Assembly: GCA_039602395.1 (NCBI GenBank)
Contig: JBCNJP010000226.1
Location: 186,001-250,000, forward strand
Reading direction: 5' to 3'
From: Deinandra increscens subsp. villosa
Taxonomy: Eukaryota; Streptophyta; Magnoliopsida; Asterales; Asteraceae
DNA length: 64,000 nucleotides
Each line of letters opens with the position of its first letter. Positions within the stretch are counted from its first letter, which is position 1. Below the pieces are notes generated by a model. That model was not told the DNA's origin and ran no database searches. It saw only the letters and a program-made list of their open reading frames with translations. This document shows, one piece after another, positions 40,814 to 53,927 of this stretch. Position numbers and translations under genes: made by a program.

Positions 40814-42765
40814 TTAGTTAGCCATTGGTACCCAGGCCATTGTTTTTCTGGGTACACCTGAGGAATCAATAAAAGATACTTCTTGTAAGAACATCCCCTT
40901 TGAGAAATCAGGAAGTTGGGATGGAGCTGCCTTGATTTTTGGTTTCCAAGTTCCAGGTGAATCAACATTTGTTTTAGTCACTTTTGGAGTTGTGACTTTA
41001 GGTATTTCAACCTTCTTCGTTTTAGATTCATTTTTCAAAACAGTTTTTGTTTTAGTCACCTTTGGAGTTGTGACTTTAGGTATTTCATTCTTCTTCATTT
41101 TAGAATCATTTTTCAAAACAGTTTTAGTTACCTTGGGAGGGGTAACTATGGGTTTTTCAGACTTTGGTTGTTTTGAAAATGGTTTCTTCACCTGTTTGTG
41201 GAAATTTTGGTAACTTGGAAAGCTGTTGTTTTGATTTAAATATTTTCCCTCAGCTTTGGCAGCACCCCAATGTTGCTCAGAGGGTTTAACCTTAGGAGTA
41301 ACAGTCTTCCTTGCCTTAGGTGTTTGCACCATCATTGGCTTAGACTTTACAGTCTCCTGAAATGAAACCCCATTGACTTTTCGGAAAATAGGGTTCATAG
41401 GGGCGATAAAGACAGTTTCTAGCAATATGACCAGCATTGCCACAATTAAAGCAAGTCTGCTTCTTTAGATAGAAGTCAGACGTGTACCCATTTGTCTTTG
41501 GTGGCTGATATGGAGTCTGGTTTGCCTTGTGTCTGCTTCTTTGCTTTGACTGCAGCTTCAGATTTGACTTTCTGGCTGGTTTGTCGAAGCCTGTGTCGAA
41601 CCTGTCCTTTCTGTCTTTGTGCTTCCTTGATTCTTTGACGTTGAAGCACCATTCTTGCAATTACAACGGCAACTGCATGATCCAACTGAAGAAATGGGAG
41701 ACACAGCTACTCCCTCGAGTTTTTCATTCTTCACTCCAGCTGTTGGTTTCATACTCGGATGCTTGATGGTGATCTTTGGCCTCTCAACTTTAGGTTCACT
41801 TATCACTCCATCGGTTATTCCCTTGAACTTTGAGGAGAAGGATGGTAAGTCATATCCAATATCTGGTTCTTGGTCAAACATTGATCCAGATGTCATAAAA
41901 ATCTTCCCCTCAGGCCGTGTCGTCAAGATCACCTGTTCCCTTTTGATTTCGTCAATTAGTTTGAAGTATGGGGTTTCAATTTTAGGGTGTGGTTTCAACT
42001 CTATCCTAGCATCATCAGACTTAGAGTTATGACACCTGTCATATTTCTGGCGCCTCAGCATCATTGTCTGATATATCCTCTACTCTCCCTTCACCATAAG
42101 TCATGTTTGCTTCATTATCAATTTCTTTTTGAGTCAATGGTGTAGTTCCAACCAAGACACTATCAATAGGAGGAGCAACTTCTTTATGATCAGACTTGGT
42201 TCGTTCAACTTGATCCTCACTAAGAAGTATTCCTATAATGTCTCTGGGAACTGGTGGAGGAATAATGTTGTTTGCAGACAGAGACTTATCAGACTTTTCT
42301 GACCCAAACCCAGTTTTATCTTTCCCAACTTGACCAGTTACAACAGCATGTGACAATTCCTTTCCAGCATCGAGCATTCGCTGATTTCTTTCCTGATTGC
42401 AATCATACTTGACCCGCAGCTCATCATATTTTCGTTGCAGTTCAGTTAATTTCTGTGTCAGCTCAGATATCTCAATCCTAGCTCGATTCATATAAAATAG
42501 TCTTCTCCGTTGCTAGCTTTTGATATTTCTCAATGTCTAGTTTTTGGGCTTTTACTTTCTCTTCACTCTTTTCCCACCTACCTTTAAATGAACTCCTAGA
42601 ACATTGCATATCAAAAAGTTCGATTTCAGCATTTTTCCAGAGTTGTCTTAAGCTAGGAATTAATCGAGCACAAGTAGGATTGGGGCATATCTTAGTTTCA
42701 TCAACTTCAGCTGCGAAAGCATCCTTGTTCTCAACCATATTCTTTTCTTCAACCACTGAACTCAT
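40814..42765 (-). pseudogene. Copia gag remnant with CCHC zinc knuckle, several frame changes
   Basis: Reading minus, pieces lie at 42765-42478, 42491-42039, 42064-41558, 41660-41340 and 41443-40814, overlapping in different frames, so several indels or stops have broken one gag gene. The first pieces are helical and charged (coiled coil with KAQKLDIEKYQKL and LQRKYDELRVKYD). A later piece holds the CCHC knuckle CFNCGNAGHIARNC at about 41412-41455. The last has basic repeats (KVTKTKTVLKNESK) and ends with KTMAWVPMAN, a motif that in complete Copia elements leads into the protease. No protease follows. The product would be a nucleocapsid-type protein. Confidence 0.7.
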
Positions 42766-43039
42766 TTTCTTTCTTTAGATATGCAGCTTCTGAAAATTTT
42801 AAAAAATTGGCAAAAACGGCAAAAGTACTATTCAAGGAATAGTGCCAAAAACTTAAAACGCAAAAACGGAGGCCTTCGGAGTGGAATTTTGGGGGTCCAA
42901 ACGAGCTCCCCTGGACATTAGTCCAGGGTAATTCTGGGGCTTGTTGTCACGAACGTCGTGTTAAAATTTGAGATTCTAACTCCAAACGAGTCAAAAGTTA
43001 TGTCCGTTTCTGTGAAAGTGTGAAATAGTGACTTTTTGC

Positions 43040-43460
43040 CGCAAACCCTGTTTCCGATCGTAAACCCTATTTCCGATCGTAAACTTTATCGTAAACACAT
43101 CCCGAGTCGTAAACACAGTCGTGAACTACTCTGGGTCGTAAACACGATCGTGAACCTGATTCCGATCGTAATCTCTGTCGTAAACACCTCTGGATCGTAA
43201 ACACAGTCGTAAACTCCTCCGGATCGTAAACCCAGTCGTAAACACTCAAAAATCCAATCTTGAAGTCGTAAACTCTATTTTCTCAGTCGTAAACACTTAA
43301 AGTTCGAATCTTGAAGTCGTAAACTCCAATTTCCAGGTCGTAAACACCAAACTGATGAAGAACACCGATCGAAAACACCAGCAGATATCGTAAACACCAA
43401 GAACAGCCCCGAAAACTCAGCAAACTTGATCGTAAACCTGAAAAACTCACGAAAAACTCA
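43040..43460 (-). repeat. Leader segment with repeated TCGTAAAC motif
   Basis: Between gag and the primer-binding site, I count 16 exact CGTAAAC heptamers in about 400 bp, most as TCGTAAACAC, GATCGTAAAC or AGTCGTAAAC, at irregular spacing of 15-40 bp. Variants (CGTGAAC, CGAAAAC) bring the total above 20. The short frame with repeated VYD residues on minus is a translation of the motif. Confidence 0.8.
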
Positions 43461-43533
43461 CAAAAACCGTTAGATCTCTTGAATCAATATCGTGAGAACC
43501 ACGAAGCTCTCGTTTCTTGGCTCTGATACCAAT

Positions 43534-43998
43534 TGTTGGTCCAGGAATAACAACCGTTCACGATATTCTATCAATCACGAGTGCGGAATCCAAGTGATTG
43601 ATTGATTCAAGATAAGAGATGAGAAGAATACCAAGAAAACGATTAATAAACGATAAAAACCTGATCTTACACACAAGATGAACTTGTTGGGTACAAATCT
43701 TGTAATCGTAAACAGATCTCTCTCTCTAGTTTACGATTACGATCTTATACTCCCTTGCTTTCTCTCTCTAAAATCGTAATCTCAAGGGTTGACAAATGAG
43801 GAGGTCTAGTGGGGTATATATAGTCCCCCATTGGGTTTACTATTGGGCCCCTTGTGGATCATAAACCCAATAGTAAACCCAAGCCCAACCATAAACTAGC
43901 CTAAATACAATAACCAAACTAGCCTATGATTCTAATGAAACCTTTTGAGCCCAACCCAACTTATTTAATATTGCAAGCCTCAAAATCTAGCCTCTACA
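43534..43998 (-). repeat. Copia-like LTR (5' LTR of the minus-strand element)
   Basis: 465 bp, nearly identical to 37985-38454. The 12-bp inverted pair recurs at 43702-43713 and 43729-43740. Confidence 0.85.
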
Positions 43999-45210
43999 CT
44001 AAGTATGCTTGAAAAATATATATATTTATTTTCCATGAAAAATTCACCAAGATGATGTTTTTCATCAACAAGACGCTAAATCTATCCACAAAATCATGTC
44101 TTCATGGTGAATCATACATAAAAATATAAGCTTTAGAAAGGTTAATAAAGATCCCTCAAGCTCCATCATGATTTATTAATAATAAATCATGGAAATCAAT
44201 AAAAACTAGTAAAAAGTAATAAAAATCCAATTTTTAATCAAATAATCACAAGATCTATCATCTATTATCATGCATAAACAAGATCTAGACATAAAAATCA
44301 GATTTTTATCATGAACTAGCAAAGAAGGAGGAAGAAAATGATGGGTTTGAAGAAACGAATCTAAAATGGTGAAAACCGACACTTTTATAAGCTTAAAACC
44401 TTTCAAAACGAGCTTTAGATCTTCAAAAATGGTGGGGAAGGATGATGGCAGCCGTCATGAGGGTTTGGGAGGTGATTAGGGTTTAGGAAAAATGCTCAAA
44501 ATGGGGGTGAAAACGGGTTTTACAGGAAAAATCCCGAAATTTTGCGTGCTGGGCACGATGCGGCCCGCATTGGGTTTCACTGGGTGCCTATGCGGCCCGC
44601 ATCACTCCCTACGAGAAAACCCTTTTGTCAGTTCACCGTTTTCGTGCTCGGTTCTTCGTTTTTCGAGGTTTTCTAGTCCCGTTTTCTCCCAAAACACCCA
44701 TTTAATATTTCCATCTTGATTACCAAGTATAATCCACTCAAAATAAATATAAACACATCATGTATCTCAAAAGAATGCACAAATTAGGTCAAATTAGGCG
44801 TTTTTGGTCGGTTTTGACGTACGTATCGGTTTTTTGGGCAATTCACCAACGATTCACGACTCGATCAAATGTGTGATGACTCATGACATGATAATTGATT
44901 ATTAGACTCATAAAAATTATGAATTTGACATACGATGATCAAACACAAGATTCTCGGTAAACGACGAATCGCGTACCGAAATCGCGTAAAAACCAAAAAT
45001 TGTTTTATTTATAATTCGAGACTTCCAATTTGATTCCAATTGATTGTAATTAAGTATTTGATTTCTAAAAATGATTATGAATCATTTAGACCCTATAATT
45101 GGGGTATAAATACCCGCAAATTTTTCCGGTTCTCAATAATTTGCAAATCGGTAAATCACGAAATCTCAAACGGGTCGGATTTCTCAATTGGGTAAAACGC
45201 AGATGTTACA
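43999..45210 (-). repeat. Truncated left LTR of the large derivative
   Basis: About 95% or more identical to 51459-52667. Holds two near-perfect palindromes, ATGCGGCCCGCAT at 44558-44570 and 44590-44602. The 1.29 kb that should precede it is missing; the Copia-like LTR abuts directly. Confidence 0.85.
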
Positions 45211-48200
45211 GTCTCCCCTACTTTAGGGAATTTCGTCCCAAAATTAGAAAATAGTAGTTAAAAGAGTTTCACTAATAACCAACACATTTGACATTTAAAA
45301 CCAACTTAGAGACGACATAAGAGATCTCACCGAGGATAAGAATATATTCTCGATTACTGGATCAATTATATTGGCTCCAAACCTTTACCCGACCCCATGG
45401 GTTAGGTTAGGAATGGTGACAAGGAAAATGAATTGCGATCGAACCAACCATCAGAGACATACCCACACACACCATTCTCGGTCCAACTCCCAGTGCACCC
45501 TAAAGATATTACCGATGTATATATATATAGGGTGTACCGCAGCTAACCCACCACATCTTTAATACCTTTAGTGAGTTCTGTTTGCCTTCAAAAAACTTCC
45601 TAATCTACACAACAAGCAATGGACATTCGAGCTTGACACACAACGAGGATATCAACAGAAAGCGAGCAATAGATCTGAGGAGCACACCACGACCAACTCA
45701 TAGTTAACCAAAAGACTAACCAGAGATAATAGATCACAGTCTCCCCAACATTAGGAGCGAGACTGGAGGATACGGAGACTCAAGTGAGTAATAGGTGCAA
45801 CCTAGATTTCTTCAAATTATCACAGTTCATAACTCAACATAGATTCACATAGATTCACTTCGATCACATAGTTTCACATTGATCACATAGGTTCACATCG
45901 ATCACATAGATTCATATCGATCACATGGATTCACATCAATCACATAAATTCACATTGATCACCATAGATTCACATCATCACCAAAGAACAAACCAAATTC
46001 AACACTGATAATAATGATAAAAAGGATTTTGGAGTTTCAGACTTCTTATCCGGGTAAGGCGTCAAGTTCTGGTGAACTAGATGGGTATCGACCCACATCA
46101 GGTTTACCTTACAAGACACGATACCTAGACAGAATCTGAATCAGCCCTCACTATAACCCGAGGCCATACCCACGACCAATAACGTTTGTATACTAAGCTA
46201 GCATCACACACAATCGTTGGTGGTAGCACATATGAGTCCCTTGTTAGCCAGAGTAGAGTAATGATCAACACTCAAATTAACGGTATACAACCAAGAATCT
46301 CAAGTGATGAGCACAAATAGGCTTAAAGCAATTGATACCAAAATAAGTCGAGTACCATAAATTGTACGAAAAACCGCTCATTGGATGCTATGAGCCGATA
46401 GTACCCAGTCAGGTGTCACGATTAGCGTGAACCGAACGGTACATTTAGAAGATCATGACTCCGCTGCCCTGGACTGAACCGCGTGATTTATGGCATATGC
46501 ATCCAATGACATGAATTTGGGTAACACGACCCGAAATGCATGAATCCGATAGCATGAGTCGAACTGAGTGTCTTGAGATACATGCATTGATAACATGAGC
46601 CGAACAACATTTTTTATAGTATATGTACCGATAACATGAACCGAACATCACCTTTTCAAAATACGTGTATCGATAACATGAACCAAACAGCATGACCCGC
46701 AACCCATGTATTCGATGCTATGAACCGAATATCATGACTCGAGATACATGATTCCAATAACGTGAATCAATAACATGACTCGAAATACGTGAGCCCGATA
46801 TCATGAATCGAATAACATGGCTTGAAAAACATGTGTTCGATTAACATAAATCGAATAGCATGACTTGAAACACACGAGCCCAATAACATGAATCAAATGA
46901 CATGATTCGAAATACATGAGTCCAATATCATGGATCGAATAACATAATTTAAATGCGAGAATCCTGATAACACAAATCGAACATCATAACTTGAAATATG
47001 CTAACCCAAACATCATAAATCGTAACTTCAAATATACGAACCCAAACATCATAAATCATAACTTGAAATATGCGAACCCAAACATCATAAATCGTAACTT
47101 GAAATATGCGAACCCAATTACACAAATTGATCATCATTCTTGAAATACGCGAACCTATTAAAATAGATGACATGAGATGTATAATAACTCGACTCATAGT
47201 GATTACTGATCACATCCACCCTAAGTACCCTTCAAACGCGACCATAGATTCAGAATCGAATCAACAATACAGAAGGCAATAGCTTACCGAATCAACAAGC
47301 GACCAAATAAGGTTATGATGAAGGACGACCGGTCCGTAATCAGAACATCATCCAGGATATGCAATAATTTGGAGTCGAATCTAAGGATCGAACCCATAAG
47401 AAGATAGATATCAAGTCTAAAATAAGAATCCTCGATTAATGATAGCGCACGCCTGGCAAAACTGGGAATGAGTCGGCAAGATTTGATTCCATAAAACTGA
47501 ATATTGAGTTAATCAAGAGTCAACTTCACAATTCTAACTTACCGAAGAATCCCATATCCCATTGGCTTAAAACAAACGAGTTTCCTCATGATAGAAACCA
47601 AGAATATGACATAAGCAAATTCATACACCGCCAATGAGGGCGATAACGAATTTAGAATAGGGCCGCGAAGTGCCGGACCAAATCTGAATTTAGACACAGG
47701 CACTACCGTGCGTGAAAGAATGATCTCCATACGAACAAAAACTGAGACACATAGAAGGCACGTGATAAAAGAATTAACACAACGGACGTGATAAAAACTC
47801 ACAAGAGAGGAATGATCTCGCAGAGGCCAGCGATTTCCAAAGGTTATAGATGATAAGGTGACTGGCAACTGGAGTCGTGCTAGCAATAAGGCGATGTGAA
47901 AGTCATTTTGGTGAACGGGAGGAAGACCTGATATGTCTTCGGATGTCTTCGATCCCCCTTTCATTATGATGAACTTTCACAATTTTTGGGTCCTAAATGC
48001 ATGCACTCCATATGCAAGTAATTGTGGACTTGAGCCCACATATTGGTTTATCGTCGAGGATTGCTAGGACCTGAGTGTCCGGGCGAGATACAAATGATGT
48101 CTTTAAAACACACAGATTTTTAATGATAACTGAAATGAAACTCCGATGGTACATAGAGGTGAGAGGAAAAAGGGTCAGAAGGTACTAACAGCGAACAAAG

Positions 48201-50152
48201 TCGAAGCACGATAATCAAAGAGTTAGATCGCAAGGCAGACATAACACAATGATTAGCACAGTCTAACTTCGAATGGATAGATTGCGATATCGGTACGTGT
48301 ATATGGTTATCTACTCGATAGGTCATAACTCATACACATGTAATCCCGTAAACATACGGACTTGTGAATTCGTAAGTTTCCAAACGGGTAGACTCTCTGA
48401 CACACATACCTTAAGGGTGGCGAGAAAAATAAAATGTATACATTTAAAATAGTTATCTTGAAAATTTTAACAAAACATGAGGGTCATGTGTACGTAGGCT
48501 TGTAACCCGCAAATGTGTCCACTTGTTTGCAAGTATGCATGTAACCCTGTAACCACGCAACCTGTAAACTTGTGAACCCATCAACGAGAATTCACCCAAC
48601 GTGCACACAACGAATAAAGTGCTATAATGAACAAATGATTCAAAATCCCGCAAGGGGCAACACTTATCAGGGTGCATAGATGCATAAATGGTATAGAATG
48701 GTAAGGTTTCGGACATCATCACAAATAAGTCAAATGGATACATAAAAATGTCAAAGATTTTAAACGACTACAAAGTGTAAACATCGGATTCATCGAGTCA
48801 CATCTGAGTTTAATCTCTAACATAGGTTCCACGGTTAGTATTACCGTTTACGGGAGCATTAACGGTTGCTAGTAACGGAAATGCAAGAGGAATGCGATCC
48901 GAGGTGACATGGTAATAGCAAACACTAGTAATGACAAAAGCGGTCCGACAATCAACAAAGACCCGAGTTGGCATTGACACCATAGATTGAAACATTTGAA
49001 ACTATACTCGATCTGGCTGGTAACAGGTGCTCATGGGAGGGTCGGATCGGCGGCAGATATCCACGCGATGACCAAGAAGGTTACAATTCGTGTAGTGTCA
49101 ATATGGAAGGTGTGTAGGTTTCCCAGAGCCTTTGCATAAAGAAAGATTGCATGCCTTACGGTGTTTAAAATAGCGAGCGGGTTAGCAACGGTGATATTGA
49201 TAATAGGGTTAGCTTTGAGGGCTTGTTGGATTAGGCTGGAGAGAGCAGCTTCCAGTTGCCAAACAATCTCCGGGCCCACCAGACGTTTGCGACGACAATT
49301 GTCGCGACCCAAGCCGGGAAAATGAACGAGAAAAGATCATGAAACAAAGGGTACGACCGGGTGAATGTTCAATCCGCAATCACGAGAGTGAGAGAGATCA
49401 TATAGGAAACTCGAATTAGAGTGTCACAACTCGACTGAATATGATAAATCATTAAATACCGAGATTCACAAAAGAAAATAGCAAAGTTACCAACACATAT
49501 ATTGAGAAATTTGATTGAAAATCCATTTAAGACTCAAATGATTGAGTATAAAACTCGTGTGATCGTGAAGTGGTGTAACTCAAATGATCATAGATTATTG
49601 AAAAATTCCTCTTTAACACATAAACCACAAAATCGAATGATTTTTGAAAAACGTACGGAATGGCCCTCATTTCCCGAGTGGGAAACTACAACCGTGACTG
49701 ATCAGGGTAAGATCTTAATGATGGACATGCTTTGGCCTAATAGGTTTTGGCACTCTCATCGAGGCATCCTAGTTTAGCATCCGGGTCCGTCAATTTGAAT
49801 TTGTACGCAACGCTTCGCTTAGTCAGAGAACCCGACTACCTGTGCTTCCACCCTTCCAGTTACTACATGTCAATCAATAAGGCCCCATGTCTGACGAGAT
49901 TGTAAAATCGAGAAATCAGTTTTCCTAAATGGTACGTACGGCACCATTACTAAGGATGGAGACTAGGAACTCTCAAGTGATTTGTGTTTAAGTGTGTGCT
50001 AACGACAACATAACAATTGAAACAGGCATGATCAAGAAGCAATTATAAGACATATAAACTATATAGGCATGCTATTCATGAGGTACTCATGCAGGACACC
50101 TAAGGCATAAGTCTAGGTCAAGTCGGTTCTAATAACCTAGATCCCTATAGCC
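45211..50152 (-). other. Non-coding interior of the large derivative, with tandem repeats
   Basis: No pol domain. About 45830-45990 holds eight or so 18-20-bp repeats of GATCACATAGATTCACATC. About 46440-47160 is built of decayed repeats with ATAACATGAATCGAA, ending in 36-bp units at about 46980-47120. A weak gag-like frame is possible at 49031-49312 (minus; a basic start and then EIVWQLEAALSSLIQQALKA), but the evidence is slight. Confidence 0.6.
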
Positions 50153-50170
50153 GTGGCTCTGATACCAATC

Positions 50171-52667
50171 TGTCACACCCAAACCGACGGCGGAATACGT
50201 CGGGGCGCAATGATTGTCCAGATGCACACAACACTAATTAAATGTTGCGATATTCTTAATTAGCCCATTTCATAACAATAGAATAATACAATGCAATACA
50301 ATGGTAAATTCAAATTAACTTGATTACATTAGGTCTCACTAAGGCCACATGCATCCTAAAGTGTCATCAAAGCGGTCAACAACATCAAATAGCAAAACCT
50401 GCAACATGTACAAAATAAAGGTCAACTATGAATAGTTGGTGAGTAAACATAGGTGTAACATACTGATATATATTTGAAACATGCAATTCAGTGAGTTAAG
50501 TGTAAACATATATGATAAACATGAAATGAATCAAAACACATAAAAGGCGACGCACTCAAGCCCTAGGCATTTAGGCATTCACACAAGGCGCCACATGCGA
50601 GGCAGGCCAAGTGGGTTGCCACACCAATAGATCTATTATCGTAACCCTGGCTCAATGAGTTAATGAGATGCGTCAATCGTTCAATCGTTCCATCGTTCAA
50701 TCGTTTAATCGTTCATAGCAATAATCCACACAAGTTTAACCACACAAGTATACACATAACAATCACATCGATCGCATATAGTTTTGGAATAATGCATAAA
50801 GAGTTTACGTTCTGATAGCGTACATGTTGTACCTCAAAACAATAAAAGAAAAAGGGGCTATGAATACTCACCTGGCGAAGAAGACACTGATCGACAACGA
50901 TACCACGACACGAGATGAATAAACTTGAAAACGAACTCGATGACTAAACAAGATGGAGTAATAATCGAGTAAATAACTAAATATCTAAATAAGTAAATAA
51001 ATTATCACGACACAAACGAATCGACGACTCGTTGGTGATGTAATTTTGGTGATAACGTAAGATTCTGATCATGAGATAGGTCGTTCTTTAAACTAAATCA
51101 AATGATGGCAAATAAATATTTATTCAACCATTTAATTCATACGACGTCACAAATCTTATTTATTTTCTATAAATTCACATAAGCAAATTTATCATCCACG
51201 AATTAATCCTAGGCTAATCTAAACACAAACATATCATATATTAACTATCGAGCCCTAAATCAAACAAATAAATAAATATTTTGCCAAATTAATTATTTCC
51301 AACATGAACCCTAATTTAGATTATTTCTAGGCAAAAATAATCACCAAGATTAATCCTTCTGCATGAAAAATATTCAGACTATTTTATTTATGGCAAATCA
51401 TGTTTAAATATCTCAAATTGATCATTCATCATCTTCAAGTCAACATTTTTATATGGATCTAAGTATGCTTGAAAAATATATATATTTATTTTCCATGAAA
51501 AATTCACCAAGATGATGTTTTTCATCAACAAGACCCTAAATCTATCCACAACATCATGTCTTCATGGTGAATCATACATAAAAATATAAGCTTTAGCAAG
51601 GTTAATAAAGATCCCTCAAGCTCCATCATGATTTATTAATAATAAATCATGGAAATCAATAAAAACTAGTAAAAAGTAATTAAAATCCAATTTTTAATCA
51701 AATAATCACAAGATCTATCATCTATTATCATGCATAAACAAGATCTAGACATAAAAATTAGATTTTTATCATGAACTAGCAAAGAAGGGGGAAGAAAATG
51801 ATGGGTTTGAAAAAAGGAACCTAAAATGGTGAAAACCGACACTCTTATAAGCTTAAAACCTTCCAAAACGAGCTTTAGATCTTCAAAAATGGTGGGGAAG
51901 GACGATGGCAGCCGTCATGAGGGTTTGGGAGGTGATTAGGGTTTAAGAAAAATGCTCAAAATGGGGGTAAAAACGGGTTTTAAAGGAAAAGTCCTGAAAT
52001 TTTGCGTGCTGGGCACGATGTGGCCCGCATTGGGGTTTACTGGGTGCCTATGCGGCCCGCATCACTCCCTGCGAGAAATCCCTTTTGTCAGTTCATCGTT
52101 TTCGTGCTCGGTTCTTTGTTTTTCGAGGTTTTCTAGTCCCGTTTTCTCCCAAAACACCCATTTAATATTTCCATCATGATTACCAAGTATAATCCACTCA
52201 AAATAAATATAAACACATCATGCATCTCAAAAGAATGCACAAATTAGGTCAAATTAGGCGTTTTTGGTTGGTTTTGACGTACGTATCGATTTTGGGCAAT
52301 TCACCAACGATTCGCGACTCGATCAAATGTGTGATGACTCATGACATGATAATTGATTATTAGACTCATAAAAATTAAGAATTTGACATACGATGATCAA
52401 ACACAAGATTCTCGGTAAACGACGAATCGCATACCGAAATCGCGTAAAAACAGAAATTGTTTTATTTATAATTCCAGACTTCTAATTTGATTCCAATTGA
52501 TTGTAATTAAGTATTTGATTTCTAAAAATGATTATGAATCATTTAGACCCAATAATTGGGGTATAAATACCCGAAATTTTCTCCGGTTCTCAATAATTTG
52601 CAAATCGGTAAATCAAGAAATCTGAAACGGGTCGGATTTCTCAATCGGGTAAAACGCAAATGTTACA
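50171..52667 (-). repeat. Right LTR of the large derivative
   Basis: Starts TGTCACACCC and ends TGTTACA (plus reading). Contains a TCGTTCAATCGTTCAATCG microsatellite-like tract at about 50675-50710 and the palindromes at 52018-52030 (one change) and 52050-52062. Confidence 0.8.
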
Positions 52668-53460
52668 AACAACAATCAGGTGCAGAGGATTTAACCACTG
52701 TTTTACACAAATATGTGGCATTTATTTGTCACACTTACAAAATACTGGCGAAATGCACCAAACAACCACATATTTTTTATGATTTTTTATTCATATGACC
52801 AAAAACGAATATATATGATACCTTTGGCCACGCTTATATAATGTTGTGTGACGGAAGACTAGATTTTGTTGTTAGTAAATAAAAAAAAAATCAAAACTGT
52901 TAAGTATATATTATGCGTGGCTAAATGTGAGCAACGACCACTGTTTTTAATTACTTATGTGGCTAAAAGCTAGTACATATGGCCACTTATATCAGGTTGT
53001 GTGACTAAATAGTAGAGTGTTCATGCTCTTTCTTATTTATTGTAAGTGACAAAGATAAGTAATGGTCACGGTAAAATATTACTTGCGTGGCTAAAGATAA
53101 GTAATGGTCACGGTAAAATATTACATGCGTGGTTAAAGATAAGTAATGGTCACGGTAAAATATTAAATACGTGGCGAAAGTAGACGAGTTGTTTTCCTCT
53201 AAAACACGTTTTTTTTCGTTTACACCAATTCGCGCATGTTCAAATTTGCTACCCTATATATGTTGGGTTTTACAGTGGATATCCGGGTTGCTCGTTTTAA
53301 ATATTTACCGACTAAATACATGGGTTAATTAATGAGAATTAATTACACAGCGGAATTAAGTTTTACAACGCGAATTTTAGTAAAACCATAGACATGATTT
53401 CGATCACCGTGTACGCGTAAATACAGAAATAAATTAAATAAATTAATTTAATCATCTAAA
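52668..53460. other. Non-coding DNA with a 42-bp tandem repeat
   Basis: Phrases with GTGGCTAAA recur throughout. A 42-bp unit (AAAGATAAGTAATGGTCACG and on) is present three times at 53051-53175. No gene seen. Confidence 0.6.
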
Positions 53461-53472
53461 CAATTTAGATAT

Positions 53473-53927
53473 ACCTTGACGGAGTCCGAACAACTGTTCG
53501 AGACACCGGGGTTCGACGAACTGACGCTAGGATCAACGATAATGCCTGACTCGAACCGGCGATTTAAGTCTTCAACCGACTTTGAAGACAGGGCCTCAGG
53601 CACCACGAGCGCGTTCATCTCATGAACCGACGATGGTGGCGGTAACGAAACCATTCTATGCAACATAGCATTCCAGTCGAATGGTTTCGCCGTGCTTGAC
53701 GATGAAATCGTTGTAGAAACGATTTCGTCCGTCGAGCGTGGAGGCGGCAGATGAAGTGGCGTAATGGCGGCGGCATACAATGGCGCCGGCCACTTAGGGT
53801 TTTCACCCGATTTGACCGTCGCGACACGCGAGGGCTCAAACATGGGCCTCGGTGGCGCGGGTAAAGCGAAAACCACCTCACGGTGGTCCTCACCGAAGAC
53901 GTCGGCGACGGCGGTGGCGGCTCTCTC
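53473..53927 (-). pseudogene. Truncated exon of an unrecognised protein, cut by an LTR
   Basis: The minus-strand frame is GC-rich, Pro/Ser/Ala-rich and fully open. It begins abruptly at the LTR edge (TGTCACACCCC at 53928) and runs to a donor-like GTCAAG/GTATATC near 53473. The peptide (about 150 residues) includes VADVFGEDHREVVFALPAPP, KPFDWNAMLHRMVSLPPPS and SVEDLNRRFESGIIVDPS. I do not recognise the family. Codon use and GC content differ sharply from the AT-rich surroundings, as expected for a host exon. The 5' part is absent because the LTR interrupts the frame; an upstream exon was not found on the other side. Confidence 0.5.

Larger units (their letters stand above)
37985..43998 (-). 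mobile_element. Minus-strand gag-only Copia-like retrotransposon, 6.0 kb
   Basis: LTRs of about 470 bp (37985-38454 and 43534-43998) start TGTTGGTCC and end CTCTACA. A primer-binding site complementary to tRNA-Met lies next to the right LTR on the minus strand (GGTATCAGAGCC, 43518-43532). A purine tract lies next to the left LTR (CTAGGGGAAGAT on minus). So the element is read right to left. It encodes gag in broken frames and no integrase, reverse transcriptase or RNase H. Flanks are GCTAT at left and CTAAG at right, so there is no target duplication; see the findings. Confidence 0.8.
43999..52667 (-). mobile_element. Large minus-strand LTR retrotransposon derivative without pol
   Basis: The right copy of the LTR spans 50171-52667 (about 2.5 kb, TGTCACACCC...TGTTACA). 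The left copy (43999-45210) has only the part matching 51459-52667. A primer-binding site (minus TGGTATCAGAGCC) abuts the right LTR at about 50153-50168, and a purine tract (minus AGTAGGGGAGAC) abuts the left LTR at 45211. The 4.9-kb interior has no reverse transcriptase, integrase or protease frame. This is the LARD-type architecture. Confidence 0.75.

Noticed and set aside
53051..53175. Three evenly spaced repeats that could suggest a CRISPR-like array
   Set aside because: The 42-bp units are contiguous with no variable spacers, in a plant genome; this is a plain tandem repeat.
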